A stretch of 64,000 bases of DNA from an uncultured Clostridia bacterium (lineage in GTDB: Bacteria; Bacillota; Clostridia; TANB77; CAG-508): positions 36,414 to 100,413 of the forward strand of contig CAKPSH010000004.1 in NCBI GenBank assembly GCA_934183325.1, written 5' to 3'. Made by a program: the position numbers and the translations under genes. The notes beneath the pieces are model-generated. The model searched no databases, was not told the origin of the DNA, and worked only from the letters and a program-made list of their open reading frames with translations. Numbering within the stretch: the stretch's first letter is position 1; the number at the start of each line of letters is the position of its first letter. Positions 1-7,531 of this stretch are shown here, piece after piece.

Positions 1-1
1 T

Positions 2-259
2 AGAAACGAAAAAACAATAGAGGGAAAAATAGAAAAATTTATGGATAATGCAACAAATTATTTCCAAAATGTTACAGACAGACAAACTTATGAATATCAT
101 AACATTATGGAATTTAGAGGAGATAAATATGTTTTAACTCATAAAATATCTGACAAAAATATTAGAGAAATGAGAGAAAACATGGATGACGCAGATGCAA
201 AGGATTTTGATGCATTTATAGAAAAGTATTGGGGAAAACAATCAAAAGCATCAAAGTAA
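2..259 (+). CDS. 3' end of a gene cut by the left edge, possibly the pilus motor ATPase
   Basis: The frame is open from base 2 to its stop, so this is the tail of a gene that starts outside the window. An internal ATG at 41 has no well-placed ribosome-binding site, which argues against a separate 72-residue protein. The visible 85 residues are soluble and highly charged, and I see no family motif in them. The stop lies 26 bases before a TadB/TadC-like platform protein. In tad-type loci the gene in that position usually encodes the TadA/CpaF motor ATPase, so this could be its C-terminus. That identity rests on position alone. Confidence 0.55.
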   Translation, partial: RNEKTIEGKIEKFMDNATNYFQNVTDRQTYEYHNIMEFRGDKYVLTHKISDKNIREMRENMDDADAKDFDAFIEKYWGKQSKASK

Positions 260-285
260 AAGATTTCCAGTGAAAGGAGAAAAAA

Positions 286-2370
286 ATGTCAGCAAATTTA
301 TTAAAATACATATTAATAGGCTCTGGATTCCTTTGTGCGATAATGTTTGTAGCATATTTTACAATTTTAAAAAAACTTGATAATGGTGAATCAAAGTATA
401 TAAAACAATTAAAGGCTGGTACGCAAACTAATAAACTTTCATCAGAAATTATATATATGAAATTATATATGATTTATCAAAAAATACCAGGACTAAAAAG
501 ATATTTGTTTAAAATAAGAAGAAGACTTGAAATCATAAATATTGATGATGAATACAAGACTAGAAAACAAGCTTCACAATCATTAACAAAAGCATTAATA
601 ATGGTTATACCATTAACAATTTTAATTGTAGCAGTAACAGCTGGAAATAAGATCTTATTATTAGCATTGCTTTTGTTTGAAGTATTTATTATAGAATCAT
701 TTGTTGAAGGTAGTGTAAATAAACTAGATAATAAACTACTTAGAGAACAAATAGAGTTTTTTGCAGATATAAGACATGCATATCATGAATCAAACATGGT
801 TGAGGAAGCAATATATCAAGTAGCACAAGAAAATGAAGATGAGGTATCTAGACAGGGAGAGAAAATTTATGAAATACTAATTTCAGATGATCCTGAAACA
901 GAACTAGAAAAGTATTATGATGTTGCACCTAATAGTTATTTGAAGGAATTTGCAGGTTTATCATATTTAACAAGAGAATTTGGTGATAGACAAACAGATA
1001 CAGGAGCATCATTATATTTAAAAAACTTAAATAATATTAATCAAGAAATGCAAATTGAAATATTAAAAAGAGATAGACTAGATTATGTATTTAAAAGCTT
1101 ATCAGTTATTGCTTTAATACCAGTATTTTTAATTGAACCATTAAAATCATGGTCAATAGCAAACTTTACTTTTGTTGAAGGATTTTATAATGGTAAACTT
1201 GGTACAATAGCACAATTATTAATTTTATTTATAACAGTTGTTTCATACATTTTAATTAGAAAAGTAAAAGATACAACAAGAAATAACGAACATTTGGAAA
1301 ATGAACATCCATGGCAAGATAAGTTATATAATATACCAGTTATAAAAAAAGTAGTAAATGCTTTTATGCCTAAAGAAAAAACAAAAGAATATATTAAAAT
1401 AACAAAATTATTAAAAGATTCTGCATCTCCGCAAAAAATAGAATGGCTGTATGTTAATAAAATAGTGTTAACAATTGTAACATTTATAGTATCATTATTT
1501 ATGTTTAATTATATTCATGGAGTAGCAACTAATTGGGTATATGAAGAAGTTTTAATGGAAGATGGAACTACTTCAATGATGATGTCAAATTCACAGAAAA
1601 AAACTGGACAAAAAATACTTGAAGTGGATAATGGCATATTAGATAAATTAATGAAGCTAAATAAAGTAAATAAAACAACAATTCAAAAATATGTACAAAT
1701 GAATGAATATTATCTTGATGCTGATGATGCTACAATTAATGAAGCAGTAAATAGAATATATACAAAATACAAAACATTAATTGCAGAAAGTCAAATTCAA
1801 TGGTATGAAGTATTATTAGGAATAGCATTCAGTGCATTGGGATATATGGCACCAAATTTAATGCTTATTTTCCAAAAGAAAATGAGAGAAATGGAAATGG
1901 AAGATGAAGTAATGCAATTTCAAACTATCATTTTAATGTTAATGAAAATCGAAAGAGTTAACGTTGAAATGATACTTGAATGGATGGAAAGATATGCAAA
2001 TATTTTCAAAACCCAAATTTCAAAATGTGTTAATAACTATGAAAGTGGAGCATGGGAAGCACTTGAAGTTTTAAAAGAAGATGTTACATACCCTAAATTT
2101 GTAAGTATTGTTGAAAGCTTACAAGCAGCAGTTGAGAAAATACCAATAAGAGATGCTTTTGATGAACTAGAAACAGAAAGAGAATATTATCAAGAAAAAA
2201 GAAAAGAAGCAAATGATAGACTTGTTGCAAGACAAGGAATGATAGGAAAGGTTATAGGTTTTGCACCAATGATAGTTCTATTTGTAGGATATTTGATAGT
2301 TCCATTAGTAGTTCTTGGAATTATGAATATGGGATCTTCAATGTCTATGATGCAATCTATGACAAAGTAA
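286..2370 (+). CDS. Tad-like inner-membrane platform protein, apparent fusion of two TadB/TadC (T2SSF-type) domains
   Basis: This 694-residue membrane protein probably forms the platform that couples a motor ATPase to pilin assembly. Hydrophobic segments lie near residues 5-27, 100-145, 273-290, 306-327, 393-412, 505-529 and 655-683. Two soluble helical stretches, about 150-265 and 535-650, each come before a membrane pair. That is the pattern of type II secretion F domains, and TadB and TadC are usually separate proteins of about 300 residues. The length and repeated layout suggest both are joined here. The start follows GAAAGGAG by seven bases. It is followed by six pilin-like genes on the same strand. 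Family level is likely; the two-domain reading is inference from topology. Confidence 0.7.
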   Translation: MSANLLKYILIGSGFLCAIMFVAYFTILKKLDNGESKYIKQLKAGTQTNKLSSEIIYMKLYMIYQKIPGLKRYLFKIRRRLEIINIDDEYKTRKQASQSLTKALIMVIPLTILIVAVTAGNKILLLALLLFEVFIIESFVEGSVNKLDNKLLREQIEFFADIRHAYHESNMVEEAIYQVAQENEDEVSRQGEKIYEILISDDPETELEKYYDVAPNSYLKEFAGLSYLTREFGDRQTDTGASLYLKNLNNINQEMQIEILKRDRLDYVFKSLSVIALIPVFLIEPLKSWSIANFTFVEGFYNGKLGTIAQLLILFITVVSYILIRKVKDTTRNNEHLENEHPWQDKLYNIPVIKKVVNAFMPKEKTKEYIKITKLLKDSASPQKIEWLYVNKIVLTIVTFIVSLFMFNYIHGVATNWVYEEVLMEDGTTSMMMSNSQKKTGQKILEVDNGILDKLMKLNKVNKTTIQKYVQMNEYYLDADDATINEAVNRIYTKYKTLIAESQIQWYEVLLGIAFSALGYMAPNLMLIFQKKMREMEMEDEVMQFQTIILMLMKIERVNVEMILEWMERYANIFKTQISKCVNNYESGAWEALEVLKEDVTYPKFVSIVESLQAAVEKIPIRDAFDELETEREYYQEKRKEANDRLVARQGMIGKVIGFAPMIVLFVGYLIVPLVVLGIMNMGSSMSMMQSMTK

Positions 2371-2380
2371 AATGTTATAA

Positions 2381-2429
2381 AAAGGAGGAGAAAGTAGTAG
2401 TAATATAAGCTACTACTTTCGCTAAATAT
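2381..2429 (+). promoter_or_regulatory. Ribosome-binding site separated from its start codon by a 10-bp hairpin
   Basis: A strong Shine-Dalgarno (AAAGGAGGAG, 2381-2390) lies 39 bases before the ATG at 2430, too far for normal initiation. Between them is a perfect inverted repeat: AAAGTAGTAG (2391-2400), a nine-base loop and CTACTACTTT (2410-2419). Folding it leaves ten bases between the Shine-Dalgarno and the ATG. No in-frame start lies closer, because a TAA sits at 2406-2408, and the ATG begins the MENAS sequence shared with neighbouring genes. There is no U-run after the stem, so it does not look like a terminator. The fold may be needed for translation or may control it. Confidence 0.6.
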
Positions 2430-3053
2430 ATGGAAAACGCATCAAATGCTTTATTAATGGCAGGAGGTATTCTGCTTGCTATAATTGTAATTACGATTTT
2501 AGTGATTACATATAACGGAATAGTTGGTTTTGAATCATCTAAATTAGAAGAACAAGAATTGCAAAATATATCATTGTTTAATGAACCATTTATGTCATAT
2601 AATAAAAAAGTAATGTATGGTACAGATATTATTTCTGTTCTACATTTAGCATTAGATAATAATAAAAAATATAATGTAAAACCAGGTGAAGAATATTATG
2701 TTGATATATCATTTAAAGTAAATAGTGATATAAATACTATAACAGATTTATATGAACTAAATGCGAGTACAGGAGTTTATACAAAAAGGGAAATTGAACG
2801 TATAACTGAAATTGAAAAGGAAAATACATATATGATAAGTAGAGATAAGCAATATATTGAAGAAAAGATACTAAGTCAATTAAAGTTTCCTGAACAGGAA
2901 ACAAGAGACTCTATATATGATGGAGCAATACTAAGACAATATAAAATATGGAGTAATTTTATTTATGATTTAAAGCGTAAAACCTTTACATGTAAAAATG
3001 TAGAAGTCGATTCAATAGGAAGAGTAAAATCAATGTCTTTTGAACAAAAATAA
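2430..3053 (+). CDS. MENA-family pilin-like protein 1 (207 aa)
   Basis: First of a set of small paralogues in the Tad-like locus. It begins MENASNALLMAGG, followed at once by a hydrophobic helix to about residue 28 and then a soluble domain. It shares with its neighbours an FN..F..Y..K...G..I.S.L block after the helix and a C-terminal GRVKSMSF ending that corresponds to GYITAITI in the 4142 gene. One N-terminal helix plus a variable head is the build of type IV pilins and pseudopilins. No usual prepilin leader (basic stretch, then G before the helix) is visible. The start is set by homology; its ribosome-binding site lies across a hairpin. A pilus subunit role is inference. Confidence 0.6.
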   Translation: MENASNALLMAGGILLAIIVITILVITYNGIVGFESSKLEEQELQNISLFNEPFMSYNKKVMYGTDIISVLHLALDNNKKYNVKPGEEYYVDISFKVNSDINTITDLYELNASTGVYTKREIERITEIEKENTYMISRDKQYIEEKILSQLKFPEQETRDSIYDGAILRQYKIWSNFIYDLKRKTFTCKNVEVDSIGRVKSMSFEQK

Positions 3054-3085
3054 TTCAAATTCTTAATAGATAGAAAGGAAGAAGA

Positions 3086-3580
3086 ATGGAAAATGCAGCA
3101 AAGGCATTATTAATTGCCGGAGAAGTTTTAATTGGAATAATTATATTAGGGATTTTATCGTTAGTTTTTAGGAGAGCTTTATTGGTAAGAGAAAGTTATC
3201 AAGAAAGAATTGACCACCAGGCTGTTACCACATTTAATGTAGAATTTCAAAAATATTTAACTAATGATACTAAAAAATTATATTCGGAAGATGTTGTAAG
3301 CTTAATAAATAGAGTTTATGATTGGAATAGTGACGAAGGACATGATATGATAAAACTAGAAGTAAACCTTTTAAATGGAGCAAAGATTATTGTTGAACGA
3401 AGTATAAATTCAGTAGGAACAGCACTTACATTTAGTGAAAAGAATTTTTTAATAAAATATAAATTAGAGGATAATAACAACACAGTACCACCAAGTGAGT
3501 ACAAATTTAAATGCGAAATGACATATAATGGAGAAAATGGAAAAGTAGATACAATTACTGTAACTAGACTTGATGGGTAA
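3086..3580 (+). CDS. MENA-family pilin-like protein 2 (164 aa)
   Basis: The second paralogue starts MENAAKALLIAGE and has a single hydrophobic helix to about residue 27. The soluble part carries FNVEFQKY, then an E-D-V-V-S-L block, and ends YKFKCEMT...GKVDTITVTR, matching the layout of the 4142 gene. A good GAAAGGAAG ribosome-binding site precedes the ATG. It is 32 bases after the first MENA gene and 12 bases before the next gene, so the three are probably cotranscribed. Likely a minor pilin-like subunit or assembly partner of the Tad-like machine; there is no experimental family I can name. Confidence 0.6.
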   Translation: MENAAKALLIAGEVLIGIIILGILSLVFRRALLVRESYQERIDHQAVTTFNVEFQKYLTNDTKKLYSEDVVSLINRVYDWNSDEGHDMIKLEVNLLNGAKIIVERSINSVGTALTFSEKNFLIKYKLEDNNNTVPPSEYKFKCEMTYNGENGKVDTITVTRLDG

Positions 3581-3592
3581 AATGGAGGATAT

Positions 3593-4027
3593 ATGAAGAA
3601 AAATATAATATATATAATAATCGTATTAATAATTATTATTGTTCCTATTATGATAATTGTATCAAATTATAAGCAGACACAAAATGAAATTAACAAGTTT
3701 AATTTATTATATGAAAAATATAAAACAGGAAAGTATTATGGAAGTGAAATAGGTTCAATTATAAATAATGCTATAAATAATGATGAAAAAAATGAAATAG
3801 AAAAAGATGAAAATGGATTTTATATAGATGATGATAAATATTGTATAAAAATATTGATTCAATTAAAAAGTGATGAAGAATTAAAAACTTATGAAATGGA
3901 AAATTTAGAAAAATTAGGGATAGATAGATTTGTAAAAAATTTCAATTTAGAACAATTTGAATGTAGCGAGATTACATACAATTCTGTAGGGAGAATCAAT
4001 AAAATAGTATTCAAAATTTGTGAATAA
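3593..4027 (+). CDS. Pilin-like one-helix protein without the MENA start (144 aa)
   Basis: It begins MKKNIIYIII with a basic start and a membrane helix to about residue 24. Its head nevertheless matches the MENA paralogues: FNLLYEKYKTG...GSEIGSIINNAI, then a C-terminal FECSEITYNSVGRINKIVF. It is therefore probably a diverged member of the same family whose N-terminus has become an ordinary signal-anchor. The start follows GGAGG by four bases. It is the last gene before a separate promoter at 4036. Function is unknown beyond membership of the pilin-like set. Confidence 0.55.
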   Translation: MKKNIIYIIIVLIIIIVPIMIIVSNYKQTQNEINKFNLLYEKYKTGKYYGSEIGSIINNAINNDEKNEIEKDENGFYIDDDKYCIKILIQLKSDEELKTYEMENLEKLGIDRFVKNFNLEQFECSEITYNSVGRINKIVFKICE

Positions 4028-4035
4028 AAATAATG

Positions 4036-4064
4036 TTGACATTAGGAAAAAATTGTGAGATAAT
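4036..4064 (+). promoter_or_regulatory. Strong sigma-A type promoter for the fourth pilin-like gene
   Basis: TTGACA at 4036-4041, a 17-base spacer and GATAAT at 4059-4064 form a near-consensus promoter. It lies inside the only sizeable gap of the pilin-like gene set, about 70 bases before the next ribosome-binding site. A private promoter would let the 145-residue protein be made in excess over its neighbours, as expected for a major subunit. Confidence 0.7.
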
Positions 4065-4141
4065 TATATAAAAGAGATTTTTATGTTGCTTTACAAAAGT
4101 AAAGATAAAAATAAAACAAAAGTATAAAAGGAGGGATTTAT

Positions 4142-4579
4142 ATGGAGAATGCTTCAAAAGCTCTTTTAATAGCAGGAGCAGTTTTAATAGTAATTGTATT
4201 AATAAGTGTAGGTATGTTAATAGTAAATCAAGCTTCTTCTGTTACAGACCAAGCAGGTGATTCAATGACAGGACAAGCAATTGATGCTTTTAATAATCAA
4301 TTCCAAAATTATGCAGGTATACAAAAAGGTTCATCAATAAAAACTTTGTTATCATCAATTTCAACAAGCAATGCAACAAATAAAAGTACAAGTAATCATA
4401 TAATTACAGTTGATATTGTTGATACAGTTACAACAGGTGCAGCTGGAACAGGTTTAGTAAATGCAACAGACATTACAAAAAAAGTATCTGAGATTATTAA
4501 TTCTGCAAGATATAAAGTTGAATTAACAGCTAAAGATGACGAAGGTTATATAACTGCTATAACAATAACAAGACAATAA
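4142..4579 (+). CDS. MENA-family pilin-like protein 3, candidate major subunit (145 aa)
   Basis: It starts MENASKALLIAGAVL with one hydrophobic helix to about residue 28, then a soluble head rich in Ser, Thr, Asn and Ala, as in abundant surface subunits. The shared blocks are FNNQFQNYAG...SIKTLLSSI and the C-terminal YKVELTA...GYITAITI. It is the shortest and cleanest MENA member. It alone has a consensus promoter (4036) and a very strong AAAGGAGGG ribosome-binding site, so it is the best candidate for the main pilin of this locus. The E at position 2 and the lack of a cleavable leader make it look like an already mature type IV pilin; that reading is inference. Confidence 0.6.
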   Translation: MENASKALLIAGAVLIVIVLISVGMLIVNQASSVTDQAGDSMTGQAIDAFNNQFQNYAGIQKGSSIKTLLSSISTSNATNKSTSNHIITVDIVDTVTTGAAGTGLVNATDITKKVSEIINSARYKVELTAKDDEGYITAITITRQ

Positions 4580-4614
4580 TAAAATAATTAATTAGAACTT
4601 GTAGGAGGTGTCAA

Positions 4615-5535
4615 ATGGAAAATGCAGCAGAAGCTTTTAAATTGATATTAGGTGTAACTATATTTGGTTTAGCTTTAACTGTATTATTCCGTATGACATC
4701 TCTTGCACGTGATACAGCTGATCAAGTATTTGAAACAATAGATACTACTATTTACCAAGTCGCTGAAGAACCAGAAAATGGTGCAAATAAAGTTGTAAGT
4801 ATTGAAGAAATAATACCTAGTTTGTATAGATATGTACAAGAGGGATATGCTGTAACTATAATTGATGCACAAGGAAGTAATGTTATAGGACCAGATAATA
4901 TTGTTGCTATGTTTGATTCTGCAATAGAGGGATATGTAGCAACATGTAAATGGTCTGCTAATCAATATAGTGGTTCATCTTTAAATGAAAGAGAAAATAG
5001 TAACAAACGAAAAGTAGTTATTGAAAAATATATAAACAATAATATTTTGAATAGTGATATTTTAAAAGGGTATCCAACACAAAAAATTAATGAAGGGTCA
5101 GAATCTGCAGATGCAGATTTTACAGCACATTTAAGTTTAAATTCATTAATAGGAAGAATTTATAAGAATGTTGATAAAGATGGAAATGATAATACGCAAC
5201 AACCTGTATATACAGACTGGCAAAGTGGAAATAGAGACAGAGATAGTTATATAACTCAAAGAGTAAATTGCGATGTATATGGAGGGTATGGAAAAAATAA
5301 ATACACTTTATTTAATAGTAGATATTCCGGAGGAGAAAATGAAACAAATGCTATAATGGGAGGACATAAAGCAGTATGTGGAGGAGCAGGTCTTCTTGCA
5401 ACATATAAAAATAATACTTTTACAGAATATATAAAAGTAATTGATCAGAATAAATATATTGAGGACTCTGATTTGCTAAAATATGGAACTATAAGGTATG
5501 CTAAAAAAAGAGAAATTATTTATGTAAAAAATTAA
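4615..5535 (+). CDS. MENA-type pilin-like protein with large head domain (306 aa)
   Basis: It starts MENAAEAFKLILG and has a helix to about residue 26, then a 280-residue extracellular-type head. The block SIEEIIPSLYRYVQEG resembles the I..L motif of the smaller paralogues. The long head contains a Gly/Tyr-rich stretch near the C-terminus (GGYGKNKY, GGAGLLATY). A large-headed member next to small ones suggests a minor or tip pilin. The start follows GTAGGAGGTG closely. No known domain is recognised in the head. Confidence 0.55.
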   Translation: MENAAEAFKLILGVTIFGLALTVLFRMTSLARDTADQVFETIDTTIYQVAEEPENGANKVVSIEEIIPSLYRYVQEGYAVTIIDAQGSNVIGPDNIVAMFDSAIEGYVATCKWSANQYSGSSLNERENSNKRKVVIEKYINNNILNSDILKGYPTQKINEGSESADADFTAHLSLNSLIGRIYKNVDKDGNDNTQQPVYTDWQSGNRDRDSYITQRVNCDVYGGYGKNKYTLFNSRYSGGENETNAIMGGHKAVCGGAGLLATYKNNTFTEYIKVIDQNKYIEDSDLLKYGTIRYAKKREIIYVKN

Positions 5536-5556
5536 AAAAGAAAGGATGTAATTTTA

Positions 5557-6081
5557 ATGGGAGATTCTTTAGTAACAATAGTAACTATAGGTTTAGCTGC
5601 AATTTTACTATTTATTTTTCCAATGATGACTTTAGCTGATAGAACAGATGATATTTCGCAAATTACTGTTCAATCTGCGACTGCAGAGTTTGTAGATGAA
5701 GTTAGACAAACTGGAAAATTAACAGATGACAATTATGCAAAATATATACAAAAGATAGAATCTACAGGAAACAAATTTGATGTTGAATTAAAGTTACAAC
5801 GTTTAGATGAAAATCCAGCCAAGAAAACAGGAACAGGAAGTACAACAATAGGAGAAAATACATATTATACAGTCTATACTACACAAATTGAAAAAGAATT
5901 AGAAGATAGTAATTCAAAAACTGTGTATTTAAAACAAGGAGATATATTTAGTGCATCTGCAGTAAATATAAATGAAACTCTTGCTGGAGCATTAAAAGGT
6001 TTTTTATATAAAATTACAGGAAATAGCTCTTTTACAATAAATGCTGAAAATGCAGGAATTGTTTTAGTAGATGGTCAATAA
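5557..6081 (+). CDS. Small one-helix protein, last gene of the pilin-like set (174 aa)
   Basis: It begins MGDSLVTIVTIGLAAILLF, a hydrophobic helix to about residue 26 with no basic start. A helical block follows, FVDEVRQTGKLTDDNYAKY, then KFDVELKLQRL. The FVDEVR..G.L....Y motif is one I associate with TadE-like or minor pilin-like proteins of clostridial Tad clusters, from memory. It follows the large-headed gene by 21 bases with AGAAAGGATG upstream, and a strong terminator lies directly on its stop codon, so it ends the operon. Likely a structural or accessory pseudopilin. Confidence 0.55.
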   Translation: MGDSLVTIVTIGLAAILLFIFPMMTLADRTDDISQITVQSATAEFVDEVRQTGKLTDDNYAKYIQKIESTGNKFDVELKLQRLDENPAKKTGTGSTTIGENTYYTVYTTQIEKELEDSNSKTVYLKQGDIFSASAVNINETLAGALKGFLYKITGNSSFTINAENAGIVLVDGQ

Positions 6082-6132
6082 ATGAATTTAAGAAAATGTG
6101 AAAAAATTGCATTTTCTTAAATTCATTTTTTT
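6081..6132 (+). terminator. Rho-independent terminator closing the Tad-like locus
   Basis: A perfect 18-bp inverted repeat (6081-6098 with 6110-6127) with an 11-base loop is followed by a run of T to 6132. The stem begins at the last base of the preceding stop codon, so the pilin-like operon ends sharply here. Confidence 0.85.
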
Positions 6133-6193
6133 ATATTACTATATGCGTTTAATATATGAAAAAAGGGAAATTATATAAAAGAGGTACAAATTT

Positions 6194-7423
6194 ATGAGAA
6201 TGAAAAAAATAATCTCTTTTATATTGATTCCTTTTTTAATTGTTAGTTTAATATATATATCAGACATCGAAAACATACCAAATTCTTTTATAGTATTTAA
6301 TAATGAAGAACTGAATATTAAAACTTTGTTTGGAATGAAAATCGAAAATTCAAAAATATATAGTAAAAGTAATACATTACAAACTGTAATGAAAAACATT
6401 GAAGATGATAATTCAGTAAAGAAAATTAAGTTAAAATTGTTTGGAGTTACTGTAAAAGAAATTTCAGTAAATACAATGGAAGAACCAGAAGTTGTAGTAT
6501 TAGGAAATGTTATTGGTATGAAATTATATACAAAAGGAGTCTTAGTTGTTGGAATGTCTGAGATATATGGACAAGATAGTGTATCATATAAGCCATATGA
6601 AAATACAGGAATTCAAGAAGGAGATACAATAATTGAAGTAAATAATAATGCAATATGTTCTACAGATGAACTCATTAATTGTATAAATGAGTCAAAAGGA
6701 AAAACAATAAAATTAACTTATGTTCATAACGAAGAAAAAAAGGAAGTAAGTATAACACCGGTTGAAACAGACATTAATTCATACAAAATAGGATTATGGG
6801 TAAGAGATACAGCAGCAGGAGTAGGAACAGCAACATTTTATGATAAAACATCAAATAAAATAGCTGCATTAGGTCATGGAATATTAGATGCAGATACAGA
6901 AGAATTAATAGATGTATCAACAGGAGAACTAACAACTGTAGATATAGTATCAGTTATAAAAGGAGAAAGTGGAAATGCAGGAAAAATACAAGGAGTTATT
7001 GAAAAACAAACAGAGATTGGAAAAATAATAAAAAATACATCATTTGGCGTTTTTGCAAGAACAACTAATTATTCTATAATTGATTATAAAAAAACAATGA
7101 AAATAGCTTTAAGAAATGAAATAAAAATAGGAGAAGCCACATTATTATGTTCTTTAGATTCTAACGAAATAAAAGAATATAAAGTACAAATTGAAAAATT
7201 ATATGTGGACAATAATGTGAATAACAAAAGTATGTTAATAAAAATAAATGATAAGGAGTTAATTGATAAAACAGGAGGAATAATACAGGGAATGAGTGGA
7301 AGCCCGATAATTCAAAATAATAAATTAATTGGAGCATTAACACATGTGCTAGTTCAAGAACCAACAAAAGGCTATGCAATATTTGCAGATTTAATGGTAA
7401 AACAAATGAGAGAAGTAGAATAA
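6194..7423 (+). CDS. spoIVB: SpoIVB peptidase (stage IV sporulation, S55 family)
   Basis: SpoIVB is a serine peptidase made in the forespore. It enters the space between the spore membranes and cleaves SpoIVFA, which starts pro-sigma-K processing in the mother cell. The 409 residues fit the usual length of about 425. Visible parts are an N-terminal signal anchor (about 4-22), a PDZ domain (about 100-190) with the GIQEGDTIIEVN loop, and the S55 peptidase domain. The latter has the catalytic His in ALGHG (His228) and the Ser in GMSGSP (about 368). The start follows AGAGGT by eight bases. In Bacillus spo0A usually follows; here murC converges instead. Confidence 0.93.
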   Translation: MRMKKIISFILIPFLIVSLIYISDIENIPNSFIVFNNEELNIKTLFGMKIENSKIYSKSNTLQTVMKNIEDDNSVKKIKLKLFGVTVKEISVNTMEEPEVVVLGNVIGMKLYTKGVLVVGMSEIYGQDSVSYKPYENTGIQEGDTIIEVNNNAICSTDELINCINESKGKTIKLTYVHNEEKKEVSITPVETDINSYKIGLWVRDTAAGVGTATFYDKTSNKIAALGHGILDADTEELIDVSTGELTTVDIVSVIKGESGNAGKIQGVIEKQTEIGKIIKNTSFGVFARTTNYSIIDYKKTMKIALRNEIKIGEATLLCSLDSNEIKEYKVQIEKLYVDNNVNNKSMLIKINDKELIDKTGGIIQGMSGSPIIQNNKLIGALTHVLVQEPTKGYAIFADLMVKQMREVE

Positions 7424-7483
7424 AGAATGTAATTTTAAAAAAAATTAAATATATAATAAAAATTATGGCTATAATTGTTTTGA

Positions 7484-7526
7484 AAAAAAGATTTTTAAGT
7501 ACGATAAGTACAGAAAAATCTTTTTT
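7484..7526. terminator. Bidirectional terminator between spoIVB and murC
   Basis: AAAAAAGATTTTT (7484-7496) pairs perfectly with AAAAATCTTTTTT (7514-7526). A- and T-runs flank the stem on both sides, so it can end transcription of both convergent genes. Confidence 0.8.
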
Positions 7527-7531
7527 ATATT

